Shown here piece by piece: positions 1 through 8,997 of a stretch of DNA of 64,000 bases. The notes beneath the pieces were generated by a model. The model saw only the letters and a list, made by a program, of their open reading frames with translations. It searched no databases and was not told where the DNA came from. This stretch comes from Myrica gale (Eukaryota; Streptophyta; Magnoliopsida; Fagales; Myricaceae). The stretch lies in assembly GCA_963930655.1 (NCBI GenBank), contig OZ005621.1, forward strand, positions 14,991,001-15,055,000, written 5' to 3'. Each line of letters starts with the position of its first letter. Position 1 is the first letter of the stretch. Made by a program: the position numbers and the translations under genes.

Positions 1-785
1 AGGAGAGAATCGATGGTGATAACGATGTTCTCGGATTGAGTATGTTTACCTTTCTTTCAATTTATTTTAGCCTTTTGGTATATTTAAGGTGTAATGTTTG
101 GATTGGTTGCTGAGAGACTGTGGGAGAATGGGCAGAAAAGAAAGAAGATTCTTAAGTATTTTCTATTTTCATGTTGTCTATTGCTGTTCAATTAAGTAAA
201 TTTTTTTATTAGAGGGATTCTGTGCGAAATTTTGACTACAATTGCTTCTAAAATGGAGAAATCTTTTGATTCTAATTCTTGATTTGTTTTCTTGTACACT
301 GATAATGTGAGCAATTAAAAGGAGGTAGGGCCTCCGAGAAAGTTGTTGTAAATGAACGAAAAGAAATTAATTTAGATTCACCTTTATGTAGGTACTAAAT
401 CACCAACTAAATTAATTGAAGTGTTACTTCAAGTGAGGCATGTAAGTACGAGTGTCACTGTATGTAGGGAGCGGATATTGGAGTACATAGATGAAAACCA
501 GAGGCTATAATTTTTTTAATGTTGACTCTATGGTTTCTAATTTTTTCCACTGCAGTAGCACTGGTAGGGTGATCTTTTTGCTTCAATTTTACATGTTATA
601 TCAAGCACTGCCACGTGCATTCTCTGAAAAATGTTAGAAAAATTAGATATGTTATAAAAAAAACATTGTCTTTATAGCTGCTATTGAAAAAAAATGAACA
701 ATTGTGTATGCTTAGAATTGGTATGAAAATGGTGTATTCTCATACTTCAATTGATTGCCCAATCCTAATTGGGTTTCTCTATTAG
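1..785. other. AT-rich stretch without a recognisable gene
   Basis: No coding stretch, RNA gene or repeat with clear ends is visible. The right end reads like the 3' part of an intron: a T-rich tract followed by TTAG at 782-785, just before the RING-finger exon. The stretch may be intron of that decayed gene. Confidence 0.4.
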
Positions 786-963
786 TTGGTGGATGTTGGA
801 AAAGAGGCTGATAAAATATTTATGCCTTGTGGTCACGACTTTTGCTTGAAGTGCTTCCAAAAATGGATTGGACAGGGCAAGCGCACTTGTGCAAATTGTC
901 GTAACAAAATCCAGGCTAATATGACAAGTCAACCTCTGAGCGCTTGTCATTGCCAATCGATTG
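786..963 (+). pseudogene. RING-finger exon, ORTHRUS/VIM-type E3 ligase remnant
   Basis: One exon-like block runs from an AG acceptor at 784-785 to a GT donor at 964. It encodes the distal part of a C3HC4 RING: PCGH, FCLKC, a W two residues after KCFQ, then TCANC, so six of the eight zinc ligands are visible. The phrase KCFQKWIGQGKRTCANC strongly resembles the RING of plant ORTHRUS/VIM (UHRF-like) ubiquitin ligases, which act in DNA-methylation maintenance. The first CxxC pair would lie in an upstream exon that I cannot find. After MTSQP (near 935) the expected R-I-N-S residues are missing and the frame shifts; the family phrase A-L-V-I-A continues in another frame. No SRA or PHD exons follow. 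I read it as a decayed fragment; the family is fairly sure, loss of function is inferred. Confidence 0.6.
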
Positions 964-1992
964 GTAAGGATGTCGAAATCCAATTCTCTAGGGGCCTTGG
1001 AACAAATGCTATGTTTTATTAACTCTTTCTTTGTGTTCAATGCTCTGATTGATGATATTATCTAAACATTATCTTTGTTTCCGTATTTCTCTTGAAGGTG
1101 CTTGAATAGAACGAAGAAAAAATTGCTTCTGGAACTTTGCTTCGAACTTTGTTTATAGGATTAAGTTTTGGTGATGGAACATTTCAATTATGTTATTCTT
1201 TTTGAAGTTTCAAATTTGCAAATTTATGTGTCGTGGGTGTATTATTGCAGTGTGCTCTGTGTCACTAAGACAACAATTACAATATGTAGGAAAGAAGCTT
1301 GTTGGAGCTCAACATTATTACAAAGACGGTTCTGTTAATAACAGGTACTCTCTCCATGTGTTACATAATTTGCTTTCTTCCAAAGATTTTCTGCTTTGTT
1401 GTTAGCATGCCTATCAGATGGCAAAGAATAGAAAATATTCAGTGTCCATTGGAAGATAGACTTTGAAAGCAATGAGAGCCCTATTTTGCATGCTCCTACA
1501 TTGAAAGGTACTCATTTGGACATAATAGTATTCATGGGCGAGCTACTTATCAAAAAAAAGTATTCATGGGCGAGCCCACTGGAGGATAGACTTTGACAAC
1601 AATGAGAGCAACATGAGGAGGCACAAAGAAAAATGCTATTGCAACTTCAGCATATCTTGGTATAGGTTTCACAAAGAGGTTGATAGGGTTTTATTGCTAG
1701 TTGTAAGGTTTCTTTAGTTTTAATTTTGTTAGTGGTTTTGGACTTACATAGACCTTTGTACATTCTTTATATTTTGGATTTATGTAGAATATTGATACTT
1801 TTTTCTAGGTTTTTGATTTGTGTAAAACTTTGCTATTTTGCATTGTATTTGTATATTTAGAATATTTTCATATTTAAAGAGAGCCAATGTTGGTAGTGCG
1901 ATATCTTATTATGGGGTATAAATTGTGCAATAATTTGGATTTTTGCAAATATGAATCAATTTCTACGTATAGATAGTATGGTAGAAAATCAA
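964..1992. other. Non-coding stretch with one exon-like block
   Basis: A block at about 1251-1343 sits between TTGCAG and a GT donor and is open in one plus-strand frame (phrase VGKKLVGAQHYYKDGSVNN), but I do not recognise the product. A diverged direct repeat is visible: the text around 1447-1486 (TTGGAAGATAGACTTTGA) recurs around 1573-1612. It may be remains of the same broken gene as the RING exon. Nothing else stands out. Confidence 0.3.
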
Positions 1993-2688
1993 TCATTGTA
2001 GACCAGAACATACAGTCGTCATCAAGAGTCATACAGCGACCATTTCATTTTTATAACTAAATTGAACTTTTTGGAAAATAATAAATAGTCATAATCGTAC
2101 TTGTGTGACTATTTAGAAAATCATCGAAAAAAGATTTATAAGCACTAAATGAACAGAGTCATCAATGTTTTTAAATGACGAAACAGTAGTGGTCATGACA
2201 ATATTGTTAGTAACCATTTAAAAATTGTCATGTGAAATTAAAATAGAACAAGATTAGTCATCTGTTAATAGTGACCACATAAGACAACTGGACTGAACGT
2301 TGTTAGTAATGACCATATGATGCTAGTGGCTACTATTTACATAATGACAAGGAAAAAAACATATAAGAGTGATCATTTAAAACAAGTGGACAAAACATTG
2401 TTTGGGGTGACCAAATGTACATCGTGGCAACTATTCACATATTGACGACATTAGCTCTAAAAAAGATGTCTAATGACAAAAGATTCTGTTATTTAGGTGA
2501 CCACTTTCTTCGTGAGAAATCAAGCAAATACTGACGCTGTCATTTCGGGTCCATACAAACTTCTCTAGACGGAGAAAAAATGACCAACGTTTGACCACTA
2601 AATTTGGTCCACCTATTAACAGTAACGACCAAAAATGAGTTTTAAGTGACCCATGTTCTGGTCATTATAAGCACTTTTTGTTGTAGTG
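1993..2688. mobile_element. Non-autonomous CACTA (En/Spm-type) element, left end decayed
   Basis: The right terminus reads, on the minus strand, CACTACAACAAAAAGTGC, followed by ATAATGACCAGAACATG. The left side near 1993-2010 has a matching GACCAGAACATAC phrase without the CACTA tip. The interior holds many short repeats of the type GTCATNNTAGTGACCA, as in CACTA subterminal regions, and no ORF. The element lies inside exon 2 of the EUL lectin remnant, so it disrupts a host gene. The left border is approximate. Confidence 0.6.
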
Positions 2689-3080
2689 GATGAGTCGCTC
2701 CAACAGAGTGCTTGATGGCCTGACCAGTGGCTTTGTTCAGGAGAGCAAAGCAGGGAAATCCCTGTTCATCCTTCACTCTTGTGCTGTACTTCTCGTCTTT
2801 TTACCACTGCTTAAACCAATCAACATTGACACAATAAACAACAAACGGAATGAAAAGGAAGTAGAAAACATAGCGGTAAAACAGTAAAATAAAAGGAAAT
2901 CAAGTGTTCCAACACGTTTACAACCAAGTAAAGAGGGAGATAAACCTGGAAGTCATCAGATGGACCAGATGGAGCAAGAATGACATGGCCATCTCGGATG
3001 GTGAATGAGTAATTGGGGTCGGCTTTGGAGAAGACCTTGAAAGTGGATTTGTTAGAGTGATGCCCAAGTGGGAACTCCAT
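2689..3080 (-). pseudogene. EUL-domain (ricin-B-like EULS3 type) lectin gene remnant
   Basis: Two minus-strand exons are visible. Exon 1 (3080-2946) starts with MEFPLGHH, typical of EULS3-type lectins, and runs through KADPNYSFTIRDGHVILA to DDFQ, where a GT donor follows. A 139-bp intron (2945-2807) ends in GCAG. Exon 2 (2806-2689) encodes KDEKYSTRVKDEQGFP and LNKATGQAIKHSVGATH. The family is a nucleocytoplasmic carbohydrate-binding plant lectin linked to stress responses. Two features mark it as dead: the second codon of exon 2 is TAA (family members have an amino acid between W and K), and the reading ends at GATH, where a CACTA element begins; the rest of the domain (VQLTPYN and onward) is not found beyond that element. 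The N-terminal linker is also much shorter than usual. Family identity is strong. Confidence 0.8.
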
Positions 3081-4329
3081 TGATAATTTGATCTGATGAA
3101 CTTTCATCTGAATTCCAACAGGTTGTGTTATATGTATTTTTTTTTTCTTGGCTTATGCTTTGGCAAAATATATGTGAGGGAACCCACAGGGTAGCTCAAG
3201 CATCAGCGGCGTCTGGATTCCATCCAGAAGTTAGTGGAAAGGTGACGGAGGAGTTGGGAAAACGACGATGATAATTTCTATTTGGGAAACGTTCCTTATG
3301 TTTGGAAACGACGTTCGTGTTACTGACGACTCTGGCAAAAGTCAAAGTTCGGGGATCCTATTGAAAACAAGTTAAACATGAAAAAGAGACCAAGGGACAA
3401 TTTTAGCAAAAACAATTTAAAGTTGAAGTAATTTATCTGATCCCTTTTCTGTTTTTGTTTGAATTGGCTTAGCATTTGCAAATTCAAAATATTTAATTTT
3501 TTTTGACCCACCTAAAAATTTATTAATGCAAATTGCAAATCTATCTCAATTTTCACAATGGTATTTGGAAAAATATCATAGTATACCTCATATTTATGTG
3601 GTAAAATTCAAGTGTCCCTTGAAGTTCCAATTTATATGATTACGCCCCTCAAATTACCAAAAAAAAAGAAGCAATTGTCATCATGCCCGTTTGAAGGTTA
3701 ATCCAAGTAGAACATGATCTATATCACTGAAATGTTCTTCCAAGAAAAATTAGTAAACAAATTGAATAATAAATTAAAAATATTTTAAAAAATAAAATAG
3801 AAATAGTATTTAACGTTTTAATTTTTATATATTACTTTTAAATTTTTTTTAGTAATTTTGATCACTTTCTGTTTTGGTTTAATGACCAAATCGAACTTTT
3901 GGGACAACAATTGATTTTTTTTTTGCAAGTTGAGAGACATAATCGGACATATTAGAACTTTTGAAATAATATCATAGTCTACTCTTAGAGTATAGGAAGT
4001 GTGCAAGAATATACAATTTCAATTCTGAGGCAAAGTCTTATTCTAAGAGACTTGAAAAAACAATGTCATGTGTCACAATAGCTTTAAAGAGTAAAATCTC
4101 ATCGGGCATACACATTTCAAATCTTTAATAGTGATCTGAAGACAATGGATAAAAGATAAAAGAGCAGTTTACTCATATTAAAAAACCCTTGGGACAATAC
4201 AAAGTGTAATTTTTTTTTATATTACAATAATCCACTTATATGTGTGTGTTTGCAATTCCTACTTACTGGGTCATGAATATATATGGTAACGCGTGATACA
4301 ATATTTCACAGCCTCTTTGGCCATTCTAA
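3081..4329. other. AT-rich intergenic stretch
   Basis: Long runs of A and T with no codon bias, no RNA gene and no repeat with clear ends. It separates the lectin remnant from the 3' end of the nucleoredoxin gene; the part next to 4330 should contain the NRX2 3' UTR, but I see no unambiguous poly(A) signal. Confidence 0.5.
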
Positions 4330-5776
4330 TTAAGATGTTTCCTCTACACATGCTGGATGCAAGTCATAGTCGCATACATCACAAGAAAAGGCCCAAAACT
4401 TCCCCCTCTTTTTGCAAGAGTCACAGAGGTATGCTTTGACCGTATCCAACTTGAGCAAGTGTTCATGCTTTACATCCTTCACTTGTCGAGGCAATGCATC
4501 TCCTTCTTTCCTCGACGCTGCTTCCAACTCTCCAAGCTTGGACTCTGTAAACGGGAAAGCCTCGGCACCATACAAGGAGATGATGGCTCTGCCATTGGTG
4601 CCTATGGTTTTCCCGTCTGGCCCAATTAGGACTAAAGAAGGAATCCCTTTGATATGGAAGATCCTACAGAGCTCATGCCGTGTTTTATCCGAATACGGAA
4701 TAGCCAGCCATGGCATGCTTTTCAGACTCAGATCGAACTCGTTGAGGTCTCGATCTGTTGAGACGAAAATAATCTCAAAGCATTGCTCTTTGGAATTAGT
4801 CATGAGGGCATTGTAGACTTCCAGAAGTCGTGCAGCGAAGGTATGACAAGGTGGGCACCAATGTGCTCCGAAGTAAAGGCCTATTGTCTTCCCAACAAGT
4901 TCGGGTACTAATACCTGCATAGGAGACAAAAAAACGTCAATTTCTAGCAGAAGAGAGGGCCGAAAAGAAGTGGATTACCTTTCTACCATCCATAGCTATG
5001 ACATGATTTCGTCCTTCGTGTGCCAAAAGATCTTCTAAATTTCCTCCTTCAAGTTTAGCAGTATCTTTAGCCTTTAATTCCTGTCTTCTACTGTTAGTGA
5101 AGGGAAAGGCTTCAGCCCCATAGTCCTCAATGAATCCAACCAAGTCCTCTGGAACTGCTTTTTCATCTGAAGTTAATGGAATTAATGACGGCAAGTGTTT
5201 GACACGGTGCCTCTTGCTCAATCGTCTGCTCAAGTTTACATCGAATGGAACAGCAAGCCATGGCATGCACTTGAAGTGTTCCTCGAATTCTGTTTCGTTG
5301 TTATCGAAGGAAACGAACACAATCTCTATGTTTTCACAGCTTTTCCTTAGCATGTCGTAAACTTCTACCAGTTGGGGAAGAAAGGTTTTACAGGTTCTGC
5401 ACCAGTTTGCTGAGAAGAAGAGGCAAGTTATCTTCCCGTCACAAGATGACAAGGGTACCTAATTTGAAGAAGAGCACGATCATCCGGGTTAGCATTTTTG
5501 AACAAGTCCAGAGTCCCCTTCCGATTGCATACAAATCGGAACTGTACCCCTTCTCCTAAGATCATGTATATGTTGGAAATATGCGGCAGCAGGATATAGA
5601 CAAAGATATTACTTGTTAGAAGAATATCTTTCCCGCAGTTATTAAAGAAGGCAAGAGATGAAAATTGCTACCTTTTCCTCCCCAGATAAAAGGAACTCCA
5701 CTCCTTGGGCTGCTAAGATTGTCGCAATGCTACTGCTCTCAATCGATTGCGCTTGACAATCATCAGGTCCTTCCAT
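4330..5776 (-). CDS. NRX2: Nucleoredoxin, NRX2-like (two thioredoxin domains plus C1-like zinc motif)
   Basis: Three minus-strand exons with phase-0 introns: 5776-5672 (35 codons), 5458-4979 (160 codons) and 4914-4330 (194 codons plus stop). Donors are AAG/GTAGCA and AAG/GTAATC; acceptors are AATTAG and ATGCAG. The 389-aa product has two thioredoxin-like domains with active sites WCRTC (residues 54-58) and WCPPC (214-218), each followed by the PWLA-x-P phrase. The C-terminal C1-like zinc motif is H-E-H, then C-x2-C, C-x2-C, H-x2-C at about 345-384. Nucleoredoxins are cytosolic or nuclear disulfide reductases acting on oxidised proteins. The length and two-domain layout fit plant NRX2 rather than the three-domain NRX1 (near 580 aa). 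The start MEGPDD was chosen because LAAQGVEFLLS follows at the usual distance; an in-frame upstream ATG at 5848 would add 24 residues. No defects are seen. Confidence 0.92.
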
Positions 5777-6199
5777 TGGAAGTAGTATAAGCAAAAGCTG
5801 GTATGCACTCTTCCGTAAAGAAGGTTTATTGTAACCATGATAAGACAAACGAATTAGGAATATCTTGGAAGCATCTAGTAATCCTCACAAAAGAGCAATA
5901 TTATCTTTATTTTTTATTCTTTACCTTTATTCTCCAGATGATTTTGGGAGGTGGGGCGTGCTTCAGACAAGTTCTGACGCCATCGACTGTACTTTTTTAG
6001 TGGGTTCAGATAAGATAGAACAAATGCAAATTCGAGCATATTCCCTTCCGAGGATGCCAAGTCAAATGGACTTTTAACAAGAGCAAGGGTTGTGGATCTC
6101 ATTCTAATTGAAACGTTCCCATTTTGTTGGCGAGTATATCACTTCATCGGCACACGGAAAGTGCATGTAAGTTTTATGTACGTGAATGGAATGCCGAAA
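5777..6199. other. 5' flank of NRX2
   Basis: Upstream region of the minus-strand nucleoredoxin gene. It is T/A-rich between about 5890 and 5940. No clear TATA box at a usual distance could be fixed. No other gene is seen. Confidence 0.4.
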
Positions 6200-6450
6200 T
6201 CCATACGGCATTGGGTCGGGATTCACTCCAGACCATACGGATCCAGATCCGTTCAGACCCACGGTATGGATTGAATTCCGACTCGATCAGACGGCTCACG
6301 TGGCGAGCTTAGGTGTAGTGGTCGGAGAGCTATTTTCCGACCACTACAGCTAAATGCGTGTTCGAAGAGTCGTCCATACGACTTGGATTCAATCCAGACC
6401 GTGAGTCTGAACGGGTCTAGATCTGTAGGGTCTAGACGACCCTACAACAT
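6200..6450. repeat. Degenerate foldback (hairpin) repeat, GGATTCANTCCAGACC type
   Basis: Two adjoining imperfect palindromes are visible, one at about 6216-6290 and one at about 6380-6450. They share GGATTCA-TCCAGACC and CAGACCCACGGT phrases with each other and with the perfect hairpin in the intron of the DUF599 gene near 50794-50900. This suggests a small family of foldback elements, MITE-like in size. The second half is copied again at about 15021-15091 as part of the block duplicated at the right end of the Sirevirus. Class is unknown. Confidence 0.5.
6315..6347. repeat. Short perfect hairpin, 12-bp arms
   Basis: GTAGTGGTCGGA at 6315-6326 is the exact reverse complement of TCCGACCACTAC at 6336-6347, with a 9-base loop. 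The block that is repeated at 14965 begins at 6324, inside the left arm of this hairpin. Confidence 0.75.
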
Positions 6451-6596
6451 TCGCTTCCTTGGCCTGTTGTGTCTAAGAGACAGAATCCAGCTAGAGTTCT
6501 AATTAGCTAGCTAGACAATTCCAGAAGGGATTAATAGATTAGGTGCTTTCTTAAGAGTACTATTTCAAAAGTAGATTGTAGGTTGGACTGAACACT

Positions 6597-6789
6597 TTTT
6601 TTTTTTAATCAACATCGCTATATTACGGAACCTGCTCATCACAAATACAGAACATCATGAGGTAAACGATCAGGGCATATCACTCCTATTACATTTTCAT
6701 CTGCACTCCATTTACCCAGATTATGCGCTGCCTGATTCCCAGCCCTCTGCGTCCATTGCAGATTCCATAGTGGGTGATTCTGCAGCATA
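6597..6789 (-). mobile_element. L1-type LINE 3' end, RNase H fragment and poly(A)
   Basis: On the minus strand the frame reading RAGNQAAHNLGKWSADE and then PDRLPHDVLYL stop (at 6639) matches the C-terminal end of the RNase H domain of plant L1-type elements. It is followed by about 30 bases and an A-run (T-run at about 6597-6608 on the plus strand). The Sirevirus is inserted in it: the same minus-strand frame continues on the far side, in the text beginning at 17076 (residues V-L-L-L-T-I-R just before H-M-L-Q). Only the last 200 bp or so of the LINE is present. A second copy lies at 15238-15430 in the duplicated block. Confidence 0.65.
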
Positions 6790-6794
6790 TGTCT
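6790..6794. repeat. Target-site duplication TGTCT, left
   Basis: TGTCT sits directly before the left LTR start TGTGAGTC. The same five bases follow the right LTR end CTAACA at 17071-17075. This fixes the outer borders of the Sirevirus. Confidence 0.85.
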
Positions 6795-8429
6795 TGTGAG
6801 TCTTAAAGACAACCCAAGAGGGGGGGGTGAATTGGGTTTTTCAAAAACTTTTGAACTCTTTTGCACACAAACCCAAAACGTTCTAATCAATATCTAGGAA
6901 AAACTATGGTCTAGATATATGCAAACAAAGATAACAACTATTGTAGATAAGCAAGTTCAATCACGAAATACCAGCAGAAATAAAAGAGAAGGGTAAGAGA
7001 GATGACACCAGTATTTTTAGGTGGTTCGGCCAATCTCTTGCCTACGTCCACCCCCAAGGCTATTGACTTCCTTGGGCTTCCTTCACTATTCTCCAAGTGA
7101 TTACACACCTTAGCTTCCGGGGTGCTAAGGAACCGTTACAAAGCGTTTTTCCGAGCTTACGCTTCAACTCGTTTTACAAATCCCAAACCCTAGGGATTTC
7201 TTCTACTTCTCACAAGTAGGGTACAGTGTTCACACAACACTAGGAGGGTTTACAAAGATTGGGTACAATGAGTGAAGGCTCTCTAAGCCAGATTTACAAG
7301 TGGGTAACTCAAGAAATGAAACGGCTCTCTAAGCCAAATCTACAAATGAATAGCTCAAGATATGGAAAGGCTCACTAAGCCAAGTCTACAAATGAAAGAA
7401 CCCGAGTTTTTCTAGAGGAACAAGATCTTCTGAGAAAGCTTTGTAGAGTTGCAAGATGATTCACGAGCTTTCTCTCTCAAGAAATTAGGGCAAGAATGAT
7501 TTTCGTGTGAAGCTCTTCAAGTCTTGTTGTTTCTCTTTCAAACTTCTTCTATTTATAGTCTCTAGGGCATCAGGGGTCTTCTTGTAAAGATTTGGAGCCG
7601 TTGGAGGTCATTTGGGTCCTTTGGAGACAACTTTTAAGTGAGTGACGTTGCTCCAGATCTGAGAAATCGAAGCATGTGTCGACACCATCCATGTATGTGT
7701 CGACACCTAGAAGTTTTGCCTGGAAACTCACTCTCGGGTGTATGACCAATGTGTCGACACTTATGTCCAATGTGTCGACACTTATCTTCAAAGTGTTGAC
7801 CCTTCAAAATGCCTTGGAAACATGCCTTCGGGTGCATGTGCAATGTGTCGACACTAAGTGTATATGTGTCGACACCTTCAAATTGTCTTGGAAACATGCT
7901 TTCTGTCGTATGACCAATGTGTCGACACCTTTTCTCTATGTGTCAACACCTTAAAATTGGCTTGGATGCTTGCTTTCTGTTGATAGTGCAATGTGTCGAC
8001 ACTTTTGGTCTATGTGTCGACACCTTCATCTTGGCCTGGGAACTTGCTTTCTGTTGAATGACCGATGTGTCGACACCTCTCTACTATGTGTCGACACCTT
8101 CACTTTGGCTTGAAACATGCCTTCTGGTGTATGACCGATGTGTCGACACTATGATGACATGTGTCGACACCTTCAACACTTAGGCTGAAAAGTGTTTCTC
8201 TTGGCACCTTTAAGCAATCCCAAAAACATCTACAATGTAAAGATTGTCCAATAAGCTTGTGTAGTGGTGTTCAATTATATCTAAGGCCAATTTAAGCTTA
8301 GAGAACTTTTGATAACATTTTCTTAAAAAGATTTGCAAATGTAGAATCTAAAGGTCTCAAACTAGTTGAAAAAGTTTGTTATCATCAAAATCAAAAATAG
8401 ATTGTTTATAAAACAACCTTGGGCTAACA
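6795..8429 (-). repeat. Sirevirus LTR, left copy (3' LTR on the minus strand)
   Basis: It begins TGTGAGTC and ends CTAACA on the plus strand, so on the element's strand it starts TGTTAGCCC. It contains the phrase CAACCCAAGAGGGGG at 6810-6830, which recurs in other LTR fragments of this window (45449), a block with AGGTGGTTCGGCCAA, and an array of GTGTCGACAC palindromes. Small frames of 73 to 92 codons in it are only translations of that array. Confidence 0.9.
7676..8171. repeat. Array of paired GTGTCGACAC palindromes in the left LTR
   Basis: I count 13 exact copies of the palindrome GTGTCGACAC and two one- to two-base variants. Most lie in pairs about 20-25 bases apart, and pairs recur about every 70-90 bases between CTTGGAAACATGCCTT-like phrases. 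The identical array is at 16317-16812 in the right LTR. The role is unknown; the layout suits a dimeric DNA-binding protein or a strand-foldback signal. Confidence 0.9.
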
Positions 8430-8997
8430 ATCTCCCCCTTTTTGATGATGACAAACCTAACTATTTATAAACCGTTGATACCAAAATGAAAAGCTCCCCC
8501 TGAGATTAGGCTGGAGTTTTTCAAGAGTTGTTAGCAAAAAGAGCTTTAAGATTCTACGAAAATTTTGCAAGAGTTCCCTTTGTAAATAGAGGTTTTCCAA
8601 ATTTTCAAAGCCTGTAAAAACACTTCTATAACATCCTCCAAACTCCCCCAAACTTCATCATTCAATTTTAGATCACAAGACTTCATATAGAGGAGAGTTT
8701 CAAGAAAATTACCTGAAGTACAATTCAGATATCCACAACGTTTTAAAACCTTATAACCAACATCAATGATATACCAATAAATGATCATAAGAAACAATAC
8801 TCATAATAACAAGAATAAACCATACATTCATCCAACAATTGTCCAAAATACAAATGCATCCAAATGTTCAAAAGATAAGTACAGAGGAATGTCCTATCAG
8901 AAATTACATCAAAACGAAAACTACTATCTATTTCTCCCCCTTTGGCATCATCAAAAACAGAATAAGGGAGAGGCAAGGATAGAGAAGGCGGGGACAA
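8430..8997 (-). promoter_or_regulatory. Sirevirus polypurine-tract region next to the 3' LTR
   Basis: Directly beside the LTR the element's strand reads AAAAAGGGGGAGAT, a polypurine tract for plus-strand priming. Further G-rich copies occur at about 8496, 8645 and 8935 (CTCCCCC on the plus strand, one followed by TTTGGCATCATCA, another by TTTTTGATGATGAC). Multiple tracts at this place are a known Sirevirus trait. No gene is seen. Confidence 0.7.

Larger units (their letters stand above)
6324..6794. repeat. Flanking block, left copy (repeated at 14965-15435)
   Basis: This 471-bp stretch next to the left Sirevirus LTR is present again immediately left of the right LTR, with a constant offset of 8641 bases. 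I see one substitution between the copies (T at 6712, C at 15353). It includes part of the foldback repeat, the L1 tail and the target-site copy TGTCT. It is not Sirevirus sequence, because it lies outside the target-site duplication on the left. Confidence 0.85.

Noticed and set aside
765-1040. 91-codon minus-strand frame
   Set aside because: Antisense to the RING-finger exon; no domain of its own.
4412-4816. 134-codon plus-strand frame
   Set aside because: Antisense shadow of exon 3 of the NRX2 gene.
7570-7954. Frames of 73-92 codons on both strands, identical in both Sirevirus LTRs, encoding VDT and VST repeats
   Set aside because: They are translations of the GTGTCGACAC array; the palindrome is open on both strands by nature. 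Identity between copies comes from LTR identity, not selection.
7676-8171. CRISPR-like regular repeats
   Set aside because: The repeats are only 10 bp, irregularly spaced, inside a plant LTR, and there are no cas genes. The genome is eukaryotic.
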